Shown piece after piece: positions 37,130-50,279 of a stretch of 64,000 nucleotides of DNA (positions are counted from its first letter, which is position 1; every line of letters starts with the position of its first letter). This DNA comes from Oreocharis arfaki. Lineage: Eukaryota > Chordata > Aves > Passeriformes > Paramythiidae. Position numbers and translations under genes: made by a program. Under the pieces are notes generated by a model. It saw only the letters and a list, made by a program, of their open reading frames with translations. It was not told the DNA's origin and searched no databases. The stretch is from the NCBI GenBank assembly GCA_013398015.1, contig VZRR01004515.1, positions 349,590 through 413,589 on the forward strand, read 5' to 3'.

Positions 37130-37260
37130 TGGTGCTAGCCAAGCAATTGATGAAACAAAACAGATTATAAGATTAGCAGCAGGATTTTGTGCATATTAAT
37201 GATAGGGAAGGGCACCGAATGGGTTTGTAATTGCAGATCTTGCGCTTGGGATTGGGAACT
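37130..37260. promoter_or_regulatory. Candidate conserved enhancer B with POU-type site
   Basis: The block contains AAGCAATTGATGAAACAAAA, GATTATAAGATTAGCAGC and GCATATTAAT (37191-37200), which fits the POU3F/BRN2-type GCATnnTAAT site, followed by TGTAATTGCAG. The tight run of distinct factor-like words with no repeats is enhancer-like. Confidence 0.4.
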
Positions 37261-37477
37261 GTAGCCCTGCTACAGCAAAGACCCCCCTGTGAGGTTTTCA
37301 CATTGGAACTTAAGGGAAAAGTGAAAAAGTAATTACCAGAGCACAACACTGAAATGTTAAAGCACTTATTCTTTCTTTCAGCGTTCTGTTTTAAAGGCAG
37401 AAAACGGGCAAAATGGAAAATAAATTACTTTCAAATAAGTAGGTTAGCACCTGAATGCTGGTGCGCATTTTCCCGGC

Positions 37478-37522
37478 TTTTTTTTTTTCCTTCTTTTTTT
37501 TTTTTTTTTTTTTTTTTTTTCC
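37478..37522. repeat. Poly-T tract
   Basis: About 45 bases, nearly all T with two short C interruptions. Confidence 0.95.
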
Positions 37523-38019
37523 AAATTCTAGCAATTATTTAGCCGGGCATTGCAGACCATCCAAGCAGCAGAAAAGGCAGAAGGGAGGGCAGGGAGACCT
37601 CGGGAACACAGGGGTACTGCGCCTGTGAGGTTTGAAGAAAATATCACCAGGAAAGCTGCTCAAAGCTGCGGTTGGAAATTTAGAGGGATTTTTCTGGGGT
37701 GGGTTTTTTTTTGTTTGGTTTTGGTTTTGAAATCGGGACTTAAAAGGAAAAAAAGATTGTTTTGGTTTTCTCTGCGACACAAACATCAAACGGTATTTTA
37801 GCAAGGGATGCATTTCACAACCATAAATCCCTTACAGGAACGGCGTATTCCTTGCAATCTCGAGAAGTAGCCTGACACTGAATTTTAACTCTTATTAAGA
37901 GTTTCTCCTTGTTTCTTGAGCTGCTTCAGCCCCCTCTGAGTTTACACTTCCTAAACTCTGGATTTTTGCGTTTCGAACCCAGTGCTCCTTTACTGACTTT
38001 TCTAATCCTTCTCTCCCGT

Positions 38020-38115
38020 GATTAACAGCCAGAGATGGCTTGGCTTTAATGGCACCTACTCGCGCGTATTGTTTTAATTCTGTTTACGGAAAATCAATGT
38101 ATCTGGTGGAAATTA
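38020..38115. promoter_or_regulatory. Candidate conserved element C
   Basis: GGCTTTAATGGCACC, TATTGTTTTAATTCTG and GGAAAATCAATGTATC occur in 95 bases with scattered CpG. This mixed AT/CpG texture matches the neighbouring candidate enhancers. Confidence 0.3.
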
Positions 38116-38219
38116 GGCTTTGAAAACTTTTTTTTTCTTTTTTTTTTTTTTTTACGAGCGAATAAAACGGAGTATCTGCTCCTCGGGCAGTAATTTCTAA
38201 TTTCGAATTGAAGGAGGAA

Positions 38220-38241
38220 GGGGGGCCGGGGGGGAGGGGGG
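38220..38241 (+). other. Potential G-quadruplex
   Basis: Consecutive G-runs of six, eight and six bases, separated by CC and A, can supply four G-triplets on the + strand. Confidence 0.55.
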
Positions 38242-38429
38242 AACCAACTTTGACTGCGTTTCATCCATCCCATCCTTCTAACCCTCTTCTCCCACTTTAA
38301 CCTCCCTCAGGTTCAGAGCATGGCAAAGCCCCGAGGCAGGGCTAGTTTGTAACAACTATTATAAAGATTAAAAAGTGGGAAGAAGGGAATAAAAGCTCGT
38401 GCGGGAAAGTATATTTTTTTCTATTTTTC

Positions 38430-38800
38430 CCCGCCGCTGCGGCTAGGGAGCCGCGCACCCCGCGGAGGGGAGCCCCGGGGAGCAGCGCCCGGCGGGGCGG
38501 GGGGAGGACCTCGGGTGGCTTTGGGGCGCTGGCATCTGCACGAGGTGCCCCGCAGATGGGAGGGGTGTCCTCCCCACCCGGAGCTGAGAAGCTGCCAGCA
38601 GTGCCCCGGCAGCAGGAGGAAACCCCTGCGGCGCTCCGCACTGCCGCGGGACCGCCGTGTTGCAGCCGCGAGACCGGGCGTGGGATGGAGGGATGGATGG
38701 ATGGAGCGCAGCCCCTGCTCCCGCAGGGATCGGGACAGTCCCATGCCTTCCTGGGCTGCTGCCAAGAGCCCTGGACACCGAGGAGAAGGGGAAGAGGGGA
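38430..38800. promoter_or_regulatory. CpG island B
   Basis: A CpG-rich block (CCGCCGCTGCGGC, CCGCGGAGGGG, CGCCCGGCGGGGCGG) with a GGATGGATGGATGGA repeat near 38690. Long frames through it in several phases on both strands match no protein family and are read as composition effects. Confidence 0.55.
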
Positions 38801-38952
38801 AGGGAAACGGGAAGGAAGGCAGAAGTAGGAAGAGGTGGTTTAATCACATTCATTATTCTGCCACGAAAACGGTCTCCTCCAGCCACCCTCAGGCCCGCAG
38901 AATCCCTTCAGCTGGGACCAGAGTGCCCATGGAAAGGCCACCTGCAGAGAAG

Positions 38953-39010
38953 TACACACACACCCACACACCCACACACACACCCACCCACACACACACC
39001 CACACACACC
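38953..39010. repeat. CA / CCCA microsatellite
   Basis: An interrupted repeat of ACACAC and CCCACA units over 58 bases. Confidence 0.95.
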
Positions 39011-42000
39011 AGGCTGGCACCAATGGTGCCTGAAAGGGACAGCACAGAAATTTCCATCACACCTGCCCTCACCCTCACAGTCCCCACTTGGCCTTGTCCT
39101 CTTGGTGCTCCTCAAACCTGCCTTTGCCTCCCAGCACCGGGTGTCCCTCAGTGGGAACAGAATGGGGGCTTTCCTCCTCCCACTGGGGTGCAGGGAAGGG
39201 GCTGCACAGTGGAAATGTCCTGCACGCACCCACACTGCAAGCAGGGGAGGGATCAGACAGCCTCACTATGTTTGGGGTTATTGCTTCCCCAATTAATTCT
39301 GAAGCTCCCAATATACGATATCAAAGCCAATACCGTAAGGTGATGCTCAGAATGACGTCTTCAGAAGTGCAAGAGTCCCTGTTTCTAAAGCTGTTATAGG
39401 TGCCCACTGCCTGCTGTCATCATTTGAAACTGATCATCCTGATGAAAATGAGGAGTGATAGATGCCTATACTGCCTTCTTGGGCCTCTGTAATTTAAAGT
39501 GTGACTCCATGTAGCTTTGGATCTTATGTCTAGAATTTTATTCATACTTCTTCTAGTGCTGCTAATGTCATCAAAGCCGTGCTATCAAGCACAAACGCCT
39601 GTTAAGAATTTTCTGCTGAAGCTTGCTGAAGGTAAAAGCCTTGTCTCTGTGTGAGACATGCCTGCGATAGCCTAGGCTTTATGGCAGATGTTCGTGCTGC
39701 TGGGAAGACCTAGTCTAGGCTTCCAGATACCCGACTTCCTTCCTGGCTTGCTTTTGCAGTAGTCCCTAATATATCAGTAGTGTTTGTGCAGGTCTGTTGC
39801 TCTATGGGATGCCACGGAAATGCTTCATGTTAATTCTCCATGTCCTGCTCTGTCTAAAAATGCAGCTCAGGTACAGTCAGTAGCACATGTATCACTGCAA
39901 ATCTGATCATCACTGACAGCCCTGCCTCTGGATTTGTCACCGAGAGACCTCTACTTGTACAATACAGGATTAAATACTTGCAAGATGAGGGGGAAACAAG
40001 TGGCAGTGGATGTGCAAGAGCTGTCTGGTTACATCGTTGCTATTACTGTGTGAGAGCACAGGCCAGGGGGAAAAGTCACTGTCACCCTCTTGAATCATCA
40101 GCACTTGTGTCACCAGCAAAGAGTTTGTGTTTTACTTTAAACTACTGGAAGAAGTTCCTCCAGGTCTGTGGTGCTTGGTGGGAACGCAGGGAAGAGCTGT
40201 GGTCTCTGCCCACGAGATGCCTCTGCCCACGAGATGCAGCTTGCCCTGCAGAGGCTGCCCGTCCCTGCCTGCCCCGTGTGACTTCTGGGGTACTTGTGAA
40301 AGCCACCTGCTCATTTGAAAGCATTTCGGCACTTTCAACTCCACATCATGACTCCGCTCGGAGGCCACTTAAAATATGTAGTAGGTAGAGACATCTATTG
40401 CCTTCTTTAAAATCAGTTTTGAAAAAACCAGTTCCTCCTGAAAGAAAAAAGAACATTAGCCAGTCCTGTGCTAGTGGCAAAACCTCTGTTGATGCAGTTC
40501 TAAGGTTTTGCAAGGAGTTACAAAATCCAGAGGCAAGCTGGGTTAACTGACTTCACCACATGGACTTGTTGGTGTCTAACATCTTCTTGAATACTAAGAA
40601 CATGCCTTAATTTACAGAACAAGGCACACAGTAAGTTCAGTAAAAAAAGGTAAATATGTCTCTACGTTGTGGCTATATTAAGCAATTCTTTCTTTAATGT
40701 TTAATAAGCATTTGTTAAAGTGGGTATGTGAGGGCAATTTAGAGCACATTTACTGACAAAGCCTAAGGAAATAAGTGTGTCTTTGTGCCCAGGTTTTCCT
40801 AAAGCAAGCATGTTCCTGAGTATAGGCAGACAGACAAAACTGGGAGGCTTCCCATTTTATGTGTAGGGAAGATGTAAAGATCTGTGCTTGGTTCCTGGCC
40901 TTGCTTCCCTATCACTGACATCAGTTTGTGTCAAGTTTACCAAAAAACCCTGCTGCTGTAACACTCCATTTGAGAGGCAGGGGGGAAAGGATAATAAACT
41001 TTTTTTTTTAATTGCTTCCCTGGCTATAAATTAGCATGCATTGGGCTAATTTTTTTTTCCATGAACAAAAGCACAATTGACAGCAAGGCTTAGGAAAAGT
41101 AGGAAGGGAGTTCTGAGCCCCAAGGCTCCCCTGCGTATTGAACCTGAGCAGGGGGAGGTCTTGTCTGTGCCCAGAAGTTGAGGGGCACCGAGAACTACAA
41201 CAAAACAATAGGGATTTTTATGTTTCACTGACTGTTTTTGCAGCTGCATCTTCCCCCCTCCTCCTCTCCCCCCATTATTTCATGTGAGAACCAAGTATGA
41301 AAATAGAAGCCATGGCTTTCCCTCCGGATACAGTCAATGTGCATAAAACCAGGGCAGAAATCAGCAGAGAGCTAAGGTTAGTCATAACTCAGTGTTATGG
41401 GCAAAAGCAGAAATTGTTTTTTGCTTCTACACCATATTTTATGTCTGTTACCGCAGAAGTAAATGCAGGGCTGAAGCCCAACTGCATTGTGAGTTCAGTG
41501 TGCTCCTCTTTGCATCATTGACGCTCTTGATGGCATTTGAAGAGAAGCTGGTAGAACCCACTGAGTTCTGCCTTTACAGCTCCCCTTCCATGCTTGCCTC
41601 CCATTCAGCCTTGGAATATCTGGCAAACTATGTTTTCCCATGGCAAAAGCTCATCTGAGGTGATTTTTCTCCAGAGCTGTCTGTGGAAGCCCTTAAGCTA
41701 CTTCTCCTCTGGTGCATCCAGTAACCAGCCTGAGCAAAGAGCCAGCTACAAGTAAAAGCAGACGGGCATGTAACACAACTGGCAAAGCAAATGTTAACAG
41801 AGATGTGGCTGAAGAGGTGGGGCAATTACTGGTAGAGAGTGGCTGAGAAATGGCTGAGGAGTGGGGATGGAGAGGACAGATGCATGCCTGTTCTCTCATG
41901 CCCAGCAATGGAGTCATCCCTTGTTCTCAGCATCCATGAGCATCTTCACTATTTGTAAAACAAGAAAGAATCTAATTGAAGACCAGTTGCACAATGAGAT

Positions 42001-42309
42001 GAGTTGCTAAAGGAAAGGGATGAGGTTTCTCTAGAAAAGGCAGGTAACGGAAACATTTGCCACAGGGCCTTCATGGTGGGGGGGGGGCAGGCTAGCTGTC
42101 TACCTCATTTTTTATTTTATATCTAATTTTTTATGCTATAAAATGTACAGAGATGGGGGGAAAAAAGAGAAGAAAGAGGAATCTTAAAAAATGAACAAGG
42201 GAAGAATAGGAAATTTACTTTCTTACCCCTATATTTTTTCAAGCTGTGCCTGCAGCTTAGTTTGCTGCCTAAATACCTACACGAATTAACAGCTTCTCCC
42301 TCTGAAAAT
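39011..42309. other. Intergenic stretch without recognised gene
   Basis: Unique DNA of moderate GC content. The only repeat noted is the 17-base tandem duplication at 40204. Scattered short open frames show no family features. A G9 run lies near 42080. Confidence 0.6.
40204..40237. repeat. Perfect 17-bp tandem duplication
   Basis: CTCTGCCCACGAGATGC is present twice head to tail (40204-40220 and 40221-40237). Confidence 0.95.
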
Positions 42310-42407
42310 CTTTTTTTCTTTTTTCTTTTTACTTTTTTCTTTTTTCTTTTTTTCCCTTTCTTTCTTTCTTTCTTTTCTTTCTTTCTTTTCTTTCTTTCTT
42401 TCTTTCT
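42310..42407. repeat. Polypyrimidine tract with (TTTC)n
   Basis: About 98 bases are pyrimidine on the + strand except one A at 42331, ending in TTTC/TTTTC tandem units. Mirror-symmetric tracts of this type can form triplex (H-) DNA. The lysine/arginine-rich antisense frames across it are not genes. Confidence 0.95.
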
Positions 42408-44689
42408 GTGAGGAAGACGTACAACACTAATATTTTGAGAGTTGAAGAAATCTCTGTATTTTTGCATGGTTCTGCCCTGATTGATTCCATGTTCTTCTTA
42501 ACTCCGTTCACCTTTGCCTTGAGGCAAAGTGGTGGTGGGCTGAAAAACCCAGATTATGGTCTTCTAAAGAGGTAGGAACCCTGCCTCATCCACCACACAC
42601 TCCCTTGCAGAGATCTTCTGTCTTCTGAGGTACCTTCCCTAAACGTTTATAAGGAGTCGTGTGAAGGCCCCTCTCCCATGAGTGTGTCAAGCCTCCTTCC
42701 AACCAGAAATCTGAGTAGATGCTGAAGGTGTGGCCGGGCACTTGTGACTCCCAGGGTGGGTTTTCTGACAGATACTGATTTCGTTTCAGGTATCAGTAAC
42801 ACAGCAGTGACTCCAGAGCAGCAAATCTTTCAAGTTAAAGCACACTCCTCCTACTGCCAGTCAGGTTCTGACGCTGTTTATGTCCTTTAAAACATGAGGG
42901 GTTTTTGTTTGCATCTTATTTTAAAACAAACTTACCCCAAAGGCAAATCGTTATTTTCTTACTGTATTAGAGAATAGATGATTGCAAAAGACATTACAAC
43001 CCTCATAATTGAGTCAATTTCAGACTAATGCCCTGTTATCCAAGGTTGTCAGTTACTTTTTGGCATTATTTTGGCTGATTTTAAAATTGGTGTGTTCTTC
43101 ACTGTTACCATTAGAATTATATAAAGTGTCTTGTTTACAGAGCTGTGAAATGCTTTAAAAGCAGCAATTGTCCAAACTGAAATTTATTTTGTCCAAAACA
43201 ATGTCCTGGACATCCAGGTGGTGATAAACATTTTTCAACTGCATACGAACTGTGAATTGTATTAGAAATTAAATCTCTGCATTAAAATCTGCATTGCTGA
43301 GCCTCCCACTGGCAGCCACTGTTCTTCTGAAAAGTGACATCTTCCCTGGCACTAGTGGGGCAGGAGTTCTTGCACAGATGTTGCTGAATGGTTTCTTGTC
43401 ACTCTTCCCATACTGGGGCTTCACAGCCACATATGTCGAAAAAGTACAGAGGATGCAAGGTGTGTGAGGAATACAGGAGGGGGCCACCTCAGATTTAGTA
43501 GCTATAGATGTTTTTGTCCTGACATACAAGGGTGGAAACCATTTTATAAACCCCTATTAAAGCAGCATATTGCTGATGTCACAAATTATGTCATTTTTCA
43601 GCAAGCTGTTAGGTAGCAGCAGGACACTTAGAGGTCCCAATCGGAGTTCACAGCTGGAGACCTCATCATCCATTGAAGTCAAGGAAATACTCCAGTCCCC
43701 TGGTCCTCTGTTTACAGATAATATATCAAGAATCAAGATGCCCACAAACGAACTTTCAGGTACTGAGCTAAAGGAAATATATTTGGGAGTGTGTACTTCT
43801 ATACATATATACATACATCCTACGAATTACTTGTGTATGTTCATGCGTGCATTTGTGAGTAATGCAACTGAAGTCTCTAGTCTGACACTGGATTTTCTTT
43901 AAACCATCATATTTCTTTATTCTTTGATATATATAGAGCTTATTCTTCATGACCAATTTTGCACACAGAATCCCCGCCACGCTTAGAGATATCCACATCA
44001 GAAAGGGGTATACCAAGTACTCCCATTTTTTTCTCCTCTTTAACACAGTGAGGGTATAAAAGACCTCTGATTTTAAAAAATATACATAGGAAGAGATTTA
44101 TCTATAATGGAGTTGAGAGGATTGTGCAAAATCAAACAACAGAAATGTCTATACACTTACTCATTAGTACAGCAGAATAGCTTGTTGGAGGCTCTCCCCA
44201 TCACCTGGATAAACCATATTTACACAAATATGTGGTTTTCCCCCCATTAGAGTGGAATACACCATTGTGTTTTTCCAACAATTCACATGCACTTGGGAGA
44301 CAACAGCCTACATTAGAAGACATAAAATACATAGTATGTGGCCTGAGGTTGTGAAACAGCCGAATAGGAGGAATTAAATTCATAGCTAGCTGTGCCAAAC
44401 TCATCGATGGGTGCTTTTAGCCCCCCTCCCCAAGTATTAGTGGGAGCCAAGGATGCAGTATCAAGGCACAGCTTTGAATTTCCTGACTTTTGCCAGTGTG
44501 TTAACATCACTCTCCTGGCAGAATGAGGGTCCTGGCAGTGAGATGGATTAGATGGCCAAACATGGCATTTTAATCCTCACACCCTCTCCCTACACCAATT
44601 CCAGTATTTTGCTACTTATTTACTGACATAGTTGGCTGTAACTTCCTCTACTGGAAATATTACAGGGTTGGATTAGCTTCTCCTCTGCA

Positions 44690-44920
44690 GTGTATCCCTG
44701 ATTTAATTACCGCTGCAGCTATCCCCAACTATCTGCACCATAAATACTGTTGCTTACAGAAACATGATTACAGGATTAGAGTTATTGGGCCCTCGCCCAG
44801 ACGAACGCAGTGACACAGCATAGCACTGGCACCTCTGAAAGCTACACTGACCTCAGGCATCTCTACATCAAAGGCCACGGCCACAATCTGAGCTTCATTA
44901 GCTTTCAAGGCTGAAGTTAC
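44690..44920. promoter_or_regulatory. Candidate conserved element D
   Basis: Contains CTGATTTAATTACCGC, CCATAAATACTGTTGC, ACATGATTACAGGATTAG and CTTCATTAGCTTTCAAGG, spread over a repeat-free, CpG-bearing stretch. Homeodomain-type TAATTA and GATTA sites are dense compared with the flanks. Confidence 0.35.
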
Positions 44921-46679
44921 AGGAGCACTACTTCCTCAGCCACTAATGGGAAACATTCTCCCCCATTTGCTGTTGAGGTGTTAAAAGTTCCTCTTAACAT
45001 CAGTTACTGAGCTACAGCTTCACCGGTATCCCAGTAAAATAAAAATGAGTTGTGGAGTGGGAGCCGAGTTCAAATTGAAAAGCTATGCTGGACATCCCTT
45101 ACTCAAGCAAAAGGCAGTCACCAGCACAGGGATGCTTCGTGAGGAAGGACTACAGGGGGAGATGCACCCCAAATCCCAGACTGGGAACCACAGGGAAATT
45201 CCCACAGCTCCTGAAGGGTTTCATATGGTTGTAACCAACTGTTTAATGACGGAGGTATGTGAAGGATGCTCTGGTTTTCATTTATAGGACGTGATGTGGA
45301 TGATTATGCAGCTAGCTGCAGCTCAGAGCATCATGGGGTCCATATTCACCAAGAGAAATCTGTGAACTGTGGTGATAACTCCTCCAGCCCCCCTGGGTTC
45401 ATCTGAACCTGCAAAGAGCAGACCTGGGAGGTAACATTTAATTCCAGAGAGAGAAGCTAGTCAGAGAGAGAACCACAAGGTGATAAAGTACTAGGTTGGA
45501 CCAAACTGAACTTTTTCTTCTAGCATACATTTCCTATGTGGAAATTTCACTGAAATTTCAGTATGTATCAGTTCCTCTTCACTCAGCTGGAACAATTAGT
45601 GTTTCCTTTGCCTTGTCTATTTAGATGATGCATTCTGGCACACAGATCACCTCTTACTGTGTTTGCACAGTTCTAGCAAAGTAGTTTGGGGCTTGCAGTC
45701 TTTGCCTTAATTGAAGAAACCAGGTTAGTGTCAAGATGACATGAAAGAAAGCCCAAGGTTTCATGACTCTCTGTCCAGAAGGGGGATGAAATATTTGTTC
45801 TGTGAAAATACTTGAGAATGGTAGGACACAGTCCACCACAATGAGCACAGAAAAGCAGGAACCAGCTTTGTATGAGAATTAAAAGGCTGAAATACGTAAT
45901 TTGTATTAAAAGACCTTAATAACAATAATTCATAAAAATTTTTTTAAAAAAGAAGAAAAAGAAAAAGAAGAAAGTAGAATAGAGCTAGAGGATTTACACT
46001 GAAGGGCTTGCCTTTCTTTCTTCAGTCCAGATAGCCTTCTCTGGTGCTTTACCTATGGCACTATAATTTCTACTTTTTGAGCTGGTGCTGAATAAAGTGT
46101 CTTGCCTACAAGCCTCCCAGCTGGGCCAACTGGATAAGGTGGGCTGGTCAGGCACTGCAGGGATAAGGGTATGGAATAACAGGCTGGCCTCTGGAGCTAA
46201 GCTGCTCCTTCTCCTCAGGAGATAGGAGAGTTCTCCAAGCCTGAGGAGCTCCTCGTGGCTGGAAGATTTCGTGGAAGGTATTAGCAGTCTCACACGCCGG
46301 CTTCAGTGTTTCCTCCAGCTTGTATGTTTGATAAAGCTGAGAAGCTTTCTTCAGCTGGCAAATTTAACTTAATCTCTTGGGTTTGTTCTGCCCTAAGCAT
46401 TCTGTTCATGTTATCAGAGCTCATTTCAGTTTCCCAAGCTTAGAGCTGGGCTAGGAACTGAGGCATGTTTAGAAAGCAGAGTAAGAAGAATTCAGCTGAT
46501 TTTCAGCTAAGCACATTTTCACCACAGAGATTTACGAAAAGGCATTTACTTCTGAGGAAGTTGTCACTGGATTTCTTTTTAAATTAAATTACTATCATTC
46601 AAAGAAATAGGAAATTCCTCCTTATGTGTACATTTTTCATGAATTACTGATTCTTTCCAGGCTTTCCCTTTGCAGGGCA

Positions 46680-46830
46680 GTGACCCCCAGCTCAAACACT
46701 GCAACAGCTCTCTGACCAGTGACGGCTTAAGTATTGCAGCAGCAGCCGCTGTTGTTACAGCAGAAATCCAAGCCCTTTGCTTTGCAAACTTGGCAAGTAT
46801 TTGATGTTAATTAGAAGCACTCACTCCCTT
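46680..46830. promoter_or_regulatory. Candidate conserved element E
   Basis: Holds GTGACGGCTTAAGTATTG, a GCAGCAGCAGCCGCTGTTG inverted stretch, CCCTTTGCTTTGC (SOX/TCF-like CTTTG words) and TTTGATGTTAATTAGAAGC. The close packing of distinct sites suggests an enhancer. Confidence 0.35.
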
Positions 46831-47010
46831 TACTGAGCAAGATCAGGGGTGGTATGGAGGCATAGGTTGATGCAGGGAGAGTAAAGAGGGCTCTTCTCCC
46901 TGTCAGCGCCAGGACCTGCAGCCCTAACCATCATTGCACATGACACACATACAGTTCTACAGTCATTCTCATTCTCATTGCTTCAATTACTTTCCTCCAT
47001 CATTTTTATA

Positions 47011-47034
47011 ATTTTCATTATTTTCATTATTTTC
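47011..47034. repeat. 9-bp tandem repeat (ATTTTCATT)n
   Basis: About 2.7 copies of ATTTTCATT. Confidence 0.85.
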
Positions 47035-48946
47035 TCACTTTGGGACAAGTCAGTGTATGAAGCATGGTACAGTTAAATGGACACAAAAAGGCTTAACAGT
47101 GGTAATGAGGTCCAGGTGGCTCTTTAGAGCTGGCACGTTCTTTAAAGGTGATGTACTCCAGTTTTTGCTGTGTCGCTAATGATTTTTGCTGTAATGATTT
47201 TAAGGTGCTCAAGGCTCCATGGAAGGGTCTAATATGAAGCCTAGAAAGGTGGACAGGAATTTTGTATTGATAGGAGCCAAAAATTGCAAAGTTTTAAAGA
47301 CCCAGAAAAAATATTTCTAAGATTGTCTTTATATAAGAAAATAAAATGGGGGAAGAAAACAATTTCTCTCTTCCTCTGGCTTGCCAGCATGCTTTGATGG
47401 AAAACAGGGAGGTGTTCTCAAGAACACTTGCTCCAGCCTCCTGTTCATAAGTAGCAGGAAGGCCTGTCAAACCTGTCAAACTCCTTGAGCTCCTGGGGTT
47501 TACAGACTTCTCTAAGCTACCCCAAGCTAAACCACAATCCCATAAAGAAGCCTTTTCAGTAAAACCTTCTGCCATTTGCCTGAAGCCAACAAATCACTCA
47601 TTTAAAAAAAAATATTTCTCATTTGGAAACATCCCTTCCCCCTGTGCTTGCTCTCTCCTGGTGAAGCCTCGAGCAATGGCCTTGCACCATCAGTTTTTTG
47701 CAGAAACCTGCCACCACAGGGTATGTCAGACCCCAAAATCTGCAGTCCATGCAGAAACCAAAGTCTCGCTGGTCCAAGGAGAGTCTGGCATGGGTAAGGA
47801 CTGCAGAAATGACCTGGCTTCAGTCAGAGCTCAAGGTCAGTGTAGGATGGCTTGCATTCATTTCTGTCCCTTGCCTCTTGGTGGGCTTCTCTGAGCTTCT
47901 TGGCTCAGCTAGCTGCCATGGTGCATGTCCCATATTCTTTGCTGGGGATCTAGAAGAGATATGCAGGCTGTCTGGTCTTTATCCTTCCTTTCATTCCCTA
48001 TATTGCCTCATCCTTCCCCTGAAATTTGTTGTGAAAACAAAAGCTCTCAGATGATCACCACCAGTACCAGCCTTTGTCTTCATGCAGCACCCAATGGCTG
48101 CGGCTCTCCAAACTCCCCTCTGTCCCTGCTCTGCCAGCATATGGAAACCTTCAGTGCCACAGATCCAAGACCCCAGCTGGCCATGGAAAAAATCTCAGAG
48201 CAGTTCACTGCTCTGTTATGGTGCCTAATCCAGTGATAGAAAAAAATAGTAGTCCCAAAAGAAGAGGGCAGACGTGAAGCAACTGTCACTTTTGGAGGCA
48301 TTTCTGGATTTATTTGAATGGAATTGCAGGGGCACATTCTGCCCTGAGTGACCATGGGTTTGTCAGCTATTTTTCTAAATCATTTTGGGCTTGTCCCAAC
48401 TGGCATATGTCTTTAGCATATTATCTGACTAGTTATATGTCAAATCATATTCTTTGATTTAAAGGTGGCAGATCAGAGGACAAGACACCATATTTTTTTC
48501 ATGTACTTGCTGAGAGTAACAGAATCACACTCAAAGTCCATCATGGCAGAACCATAGCAACACCATAATGAATAAAACAGTGATTCTTCAATGGGAGCAC
48601 AATGTGGCAACTTCAAGCTGCAATTTATTCACAATATGGGAGACACGCTCTGGCAAGAGTTAAGCAGTCATCAGTACATGTATCATAAGGGCAGAGGTAT
48701 AGCAGAAGCAAATCTGTTGACAGCACAGTAAACAATGATACCATAAAAACTAAAGCAAAACTTAAAACATACCCCAAAATACAGATTTTGAAACCTGGCA
48801 TTTAGTGTTTCATTTTACATCTACTCTTACTTAGCTTGCAAAAATCCACCCATGACCACCCAATTCAATGCTTGGAAAACTCACACCATATTAGAGGTTT
48901 GGTTCTAAAGAGATATTCATGCGAAGCAAAGGGGGTTTTTTTCTAC

Positions 48947-48976
48947 AACCTTAGAAACCTTAGAAACCTTAGAAAC
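48947..48976. repeat. 9-bp tandem repeat (AACCTTAGA)3
   Basis: Three perfect copies of AACCTTAGA plus AAC. Confidence 0.95.
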
Positions 48977-50233
48977 AACTAAAAACTCTTCAGCAGAGGC
49001 TGCAATGCTCATACTGTGTGAAAAAGGAACAGTACATGGACAATATTATAATTGTTGTTGTCCAGAATGAAAAATATGAAAACAAAGATAAAAGGAGAGA
49101 GAACCAATCTAACATACTTCCTCAGGACCTGGAGCTACTGACTTCATAATTATGCCCCTTAATAGACACAAGCAGACATATGACAGAAAACATGAATTAA
49201 TCTCCAGTTCATTACCCAAGTTCCCATGGACTGGGACTTCTCCACGGCAAAGGAACAGACACGTGTTTGGAGATAATACTCATCCACAACCATGGATTTT
49301 ATCCAGAAGTGGTGTATAGCCCTATATATTAACAAACACATACAACTACTACAGTTGTTGATTTTTTAAGTGTACTTGCAGGAAAGAATACGAATGTAGC
49401 AAGTAAAATGGACACAAGTATTTAAGATGCACTGACAAAAAAACCCTGCCTTGTCTTGAAGCTCTTTTCCCTTATGCTTCATGCTTTTGCTACTTAAGAA
49501 CAACCACTGTAGTTCAGGACGAACAATGGCCAGCAAGCCAGGAATTCTGTCTCCAAGGGGGTGTGTGCTGGGTTCCCAATGAAAAGGATGAGGGTATGCA
49601 CTGACACTTCCAGTGCACTTCGACATCCCACTCACCTCCTCCATCTGTAAAGAACAGCAAGATATCTCAGCTCATTGCACTGTCTCAGACCCTGCACCAA
49701 CACTGATCTGTGTTTTGTAAGGGCCAGTCTTTACAAAAGGTTCATATAATGAGAAATTGGGACAGATGATCCATTTATCTAGGACCTCAGCAACTAAGAT
49801 GAGTAGTCACTTAGACCCAATCCTGTGGCAGTCTGTGCTTTGGGTGTTAAATCACATTTTTTAGTATAGCCAAGCTTGAAAAGGTACACGGAAAAGTTGG
49901 AAAAGGTTTCATAGTTCTGATAAAACAAGCAATGTTCTCAAAGTTGTATTTACAAGAAAAAAATATAGCCAGTATTTTGTCTCAGGTTTATGTATGATGT
50001 GCTAAAACTGAGGGTTGACACACCAGTGGGTTAGGGGGAGGCAGAACAGATCTCAGGACTGTTCACTTTGTCTGGGAAAGAGTTGACAGGATACACAAAA
50101 CCAATGCATGCTCGAGGCAGCCATGTTGGCTTCTGCTCCACTGGAAAGAGAAATGTTTGCCACATGGAATCAGAAAACATTGGCAGGAAAATAACTTTAA
50201 TTTCCAAACCTGAAAAGGAGTGTTGCAAGCATT

Positions 50234-50279
50234 AAAAAGAAAAAAAAAAAAAAAAAAGAGAGAGAGAGAAAGAAAGAAA
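50234..50279. repeat. Poly-A / (AG)n / (GAAA)n tract
   Basis: A run of about 19 A passes into GAGAGAGAGA and then GAAAGAAAG. It resembles an expanded poly-A tail, but no mobile element body was recognised upstream. Confidence 0.9.

Noticed and set aside
38657..39343. 228-codon + strand frame
   Set aside because: It crosses a CpG island and a CA/CCCA microsatellite (HTHTPTHTP-type peptide), with no family similarity.
42123..42511. Lys-rich minus-strand frames
   Set aside because: They are translations of the polypyrimidine tract.
50234..50279. Poly-A tract considered as the tail of a retrocopy or SINE
   Set aside because: No recognisable gene copy or SINE body, nor a target-site duplication, was found next to it.
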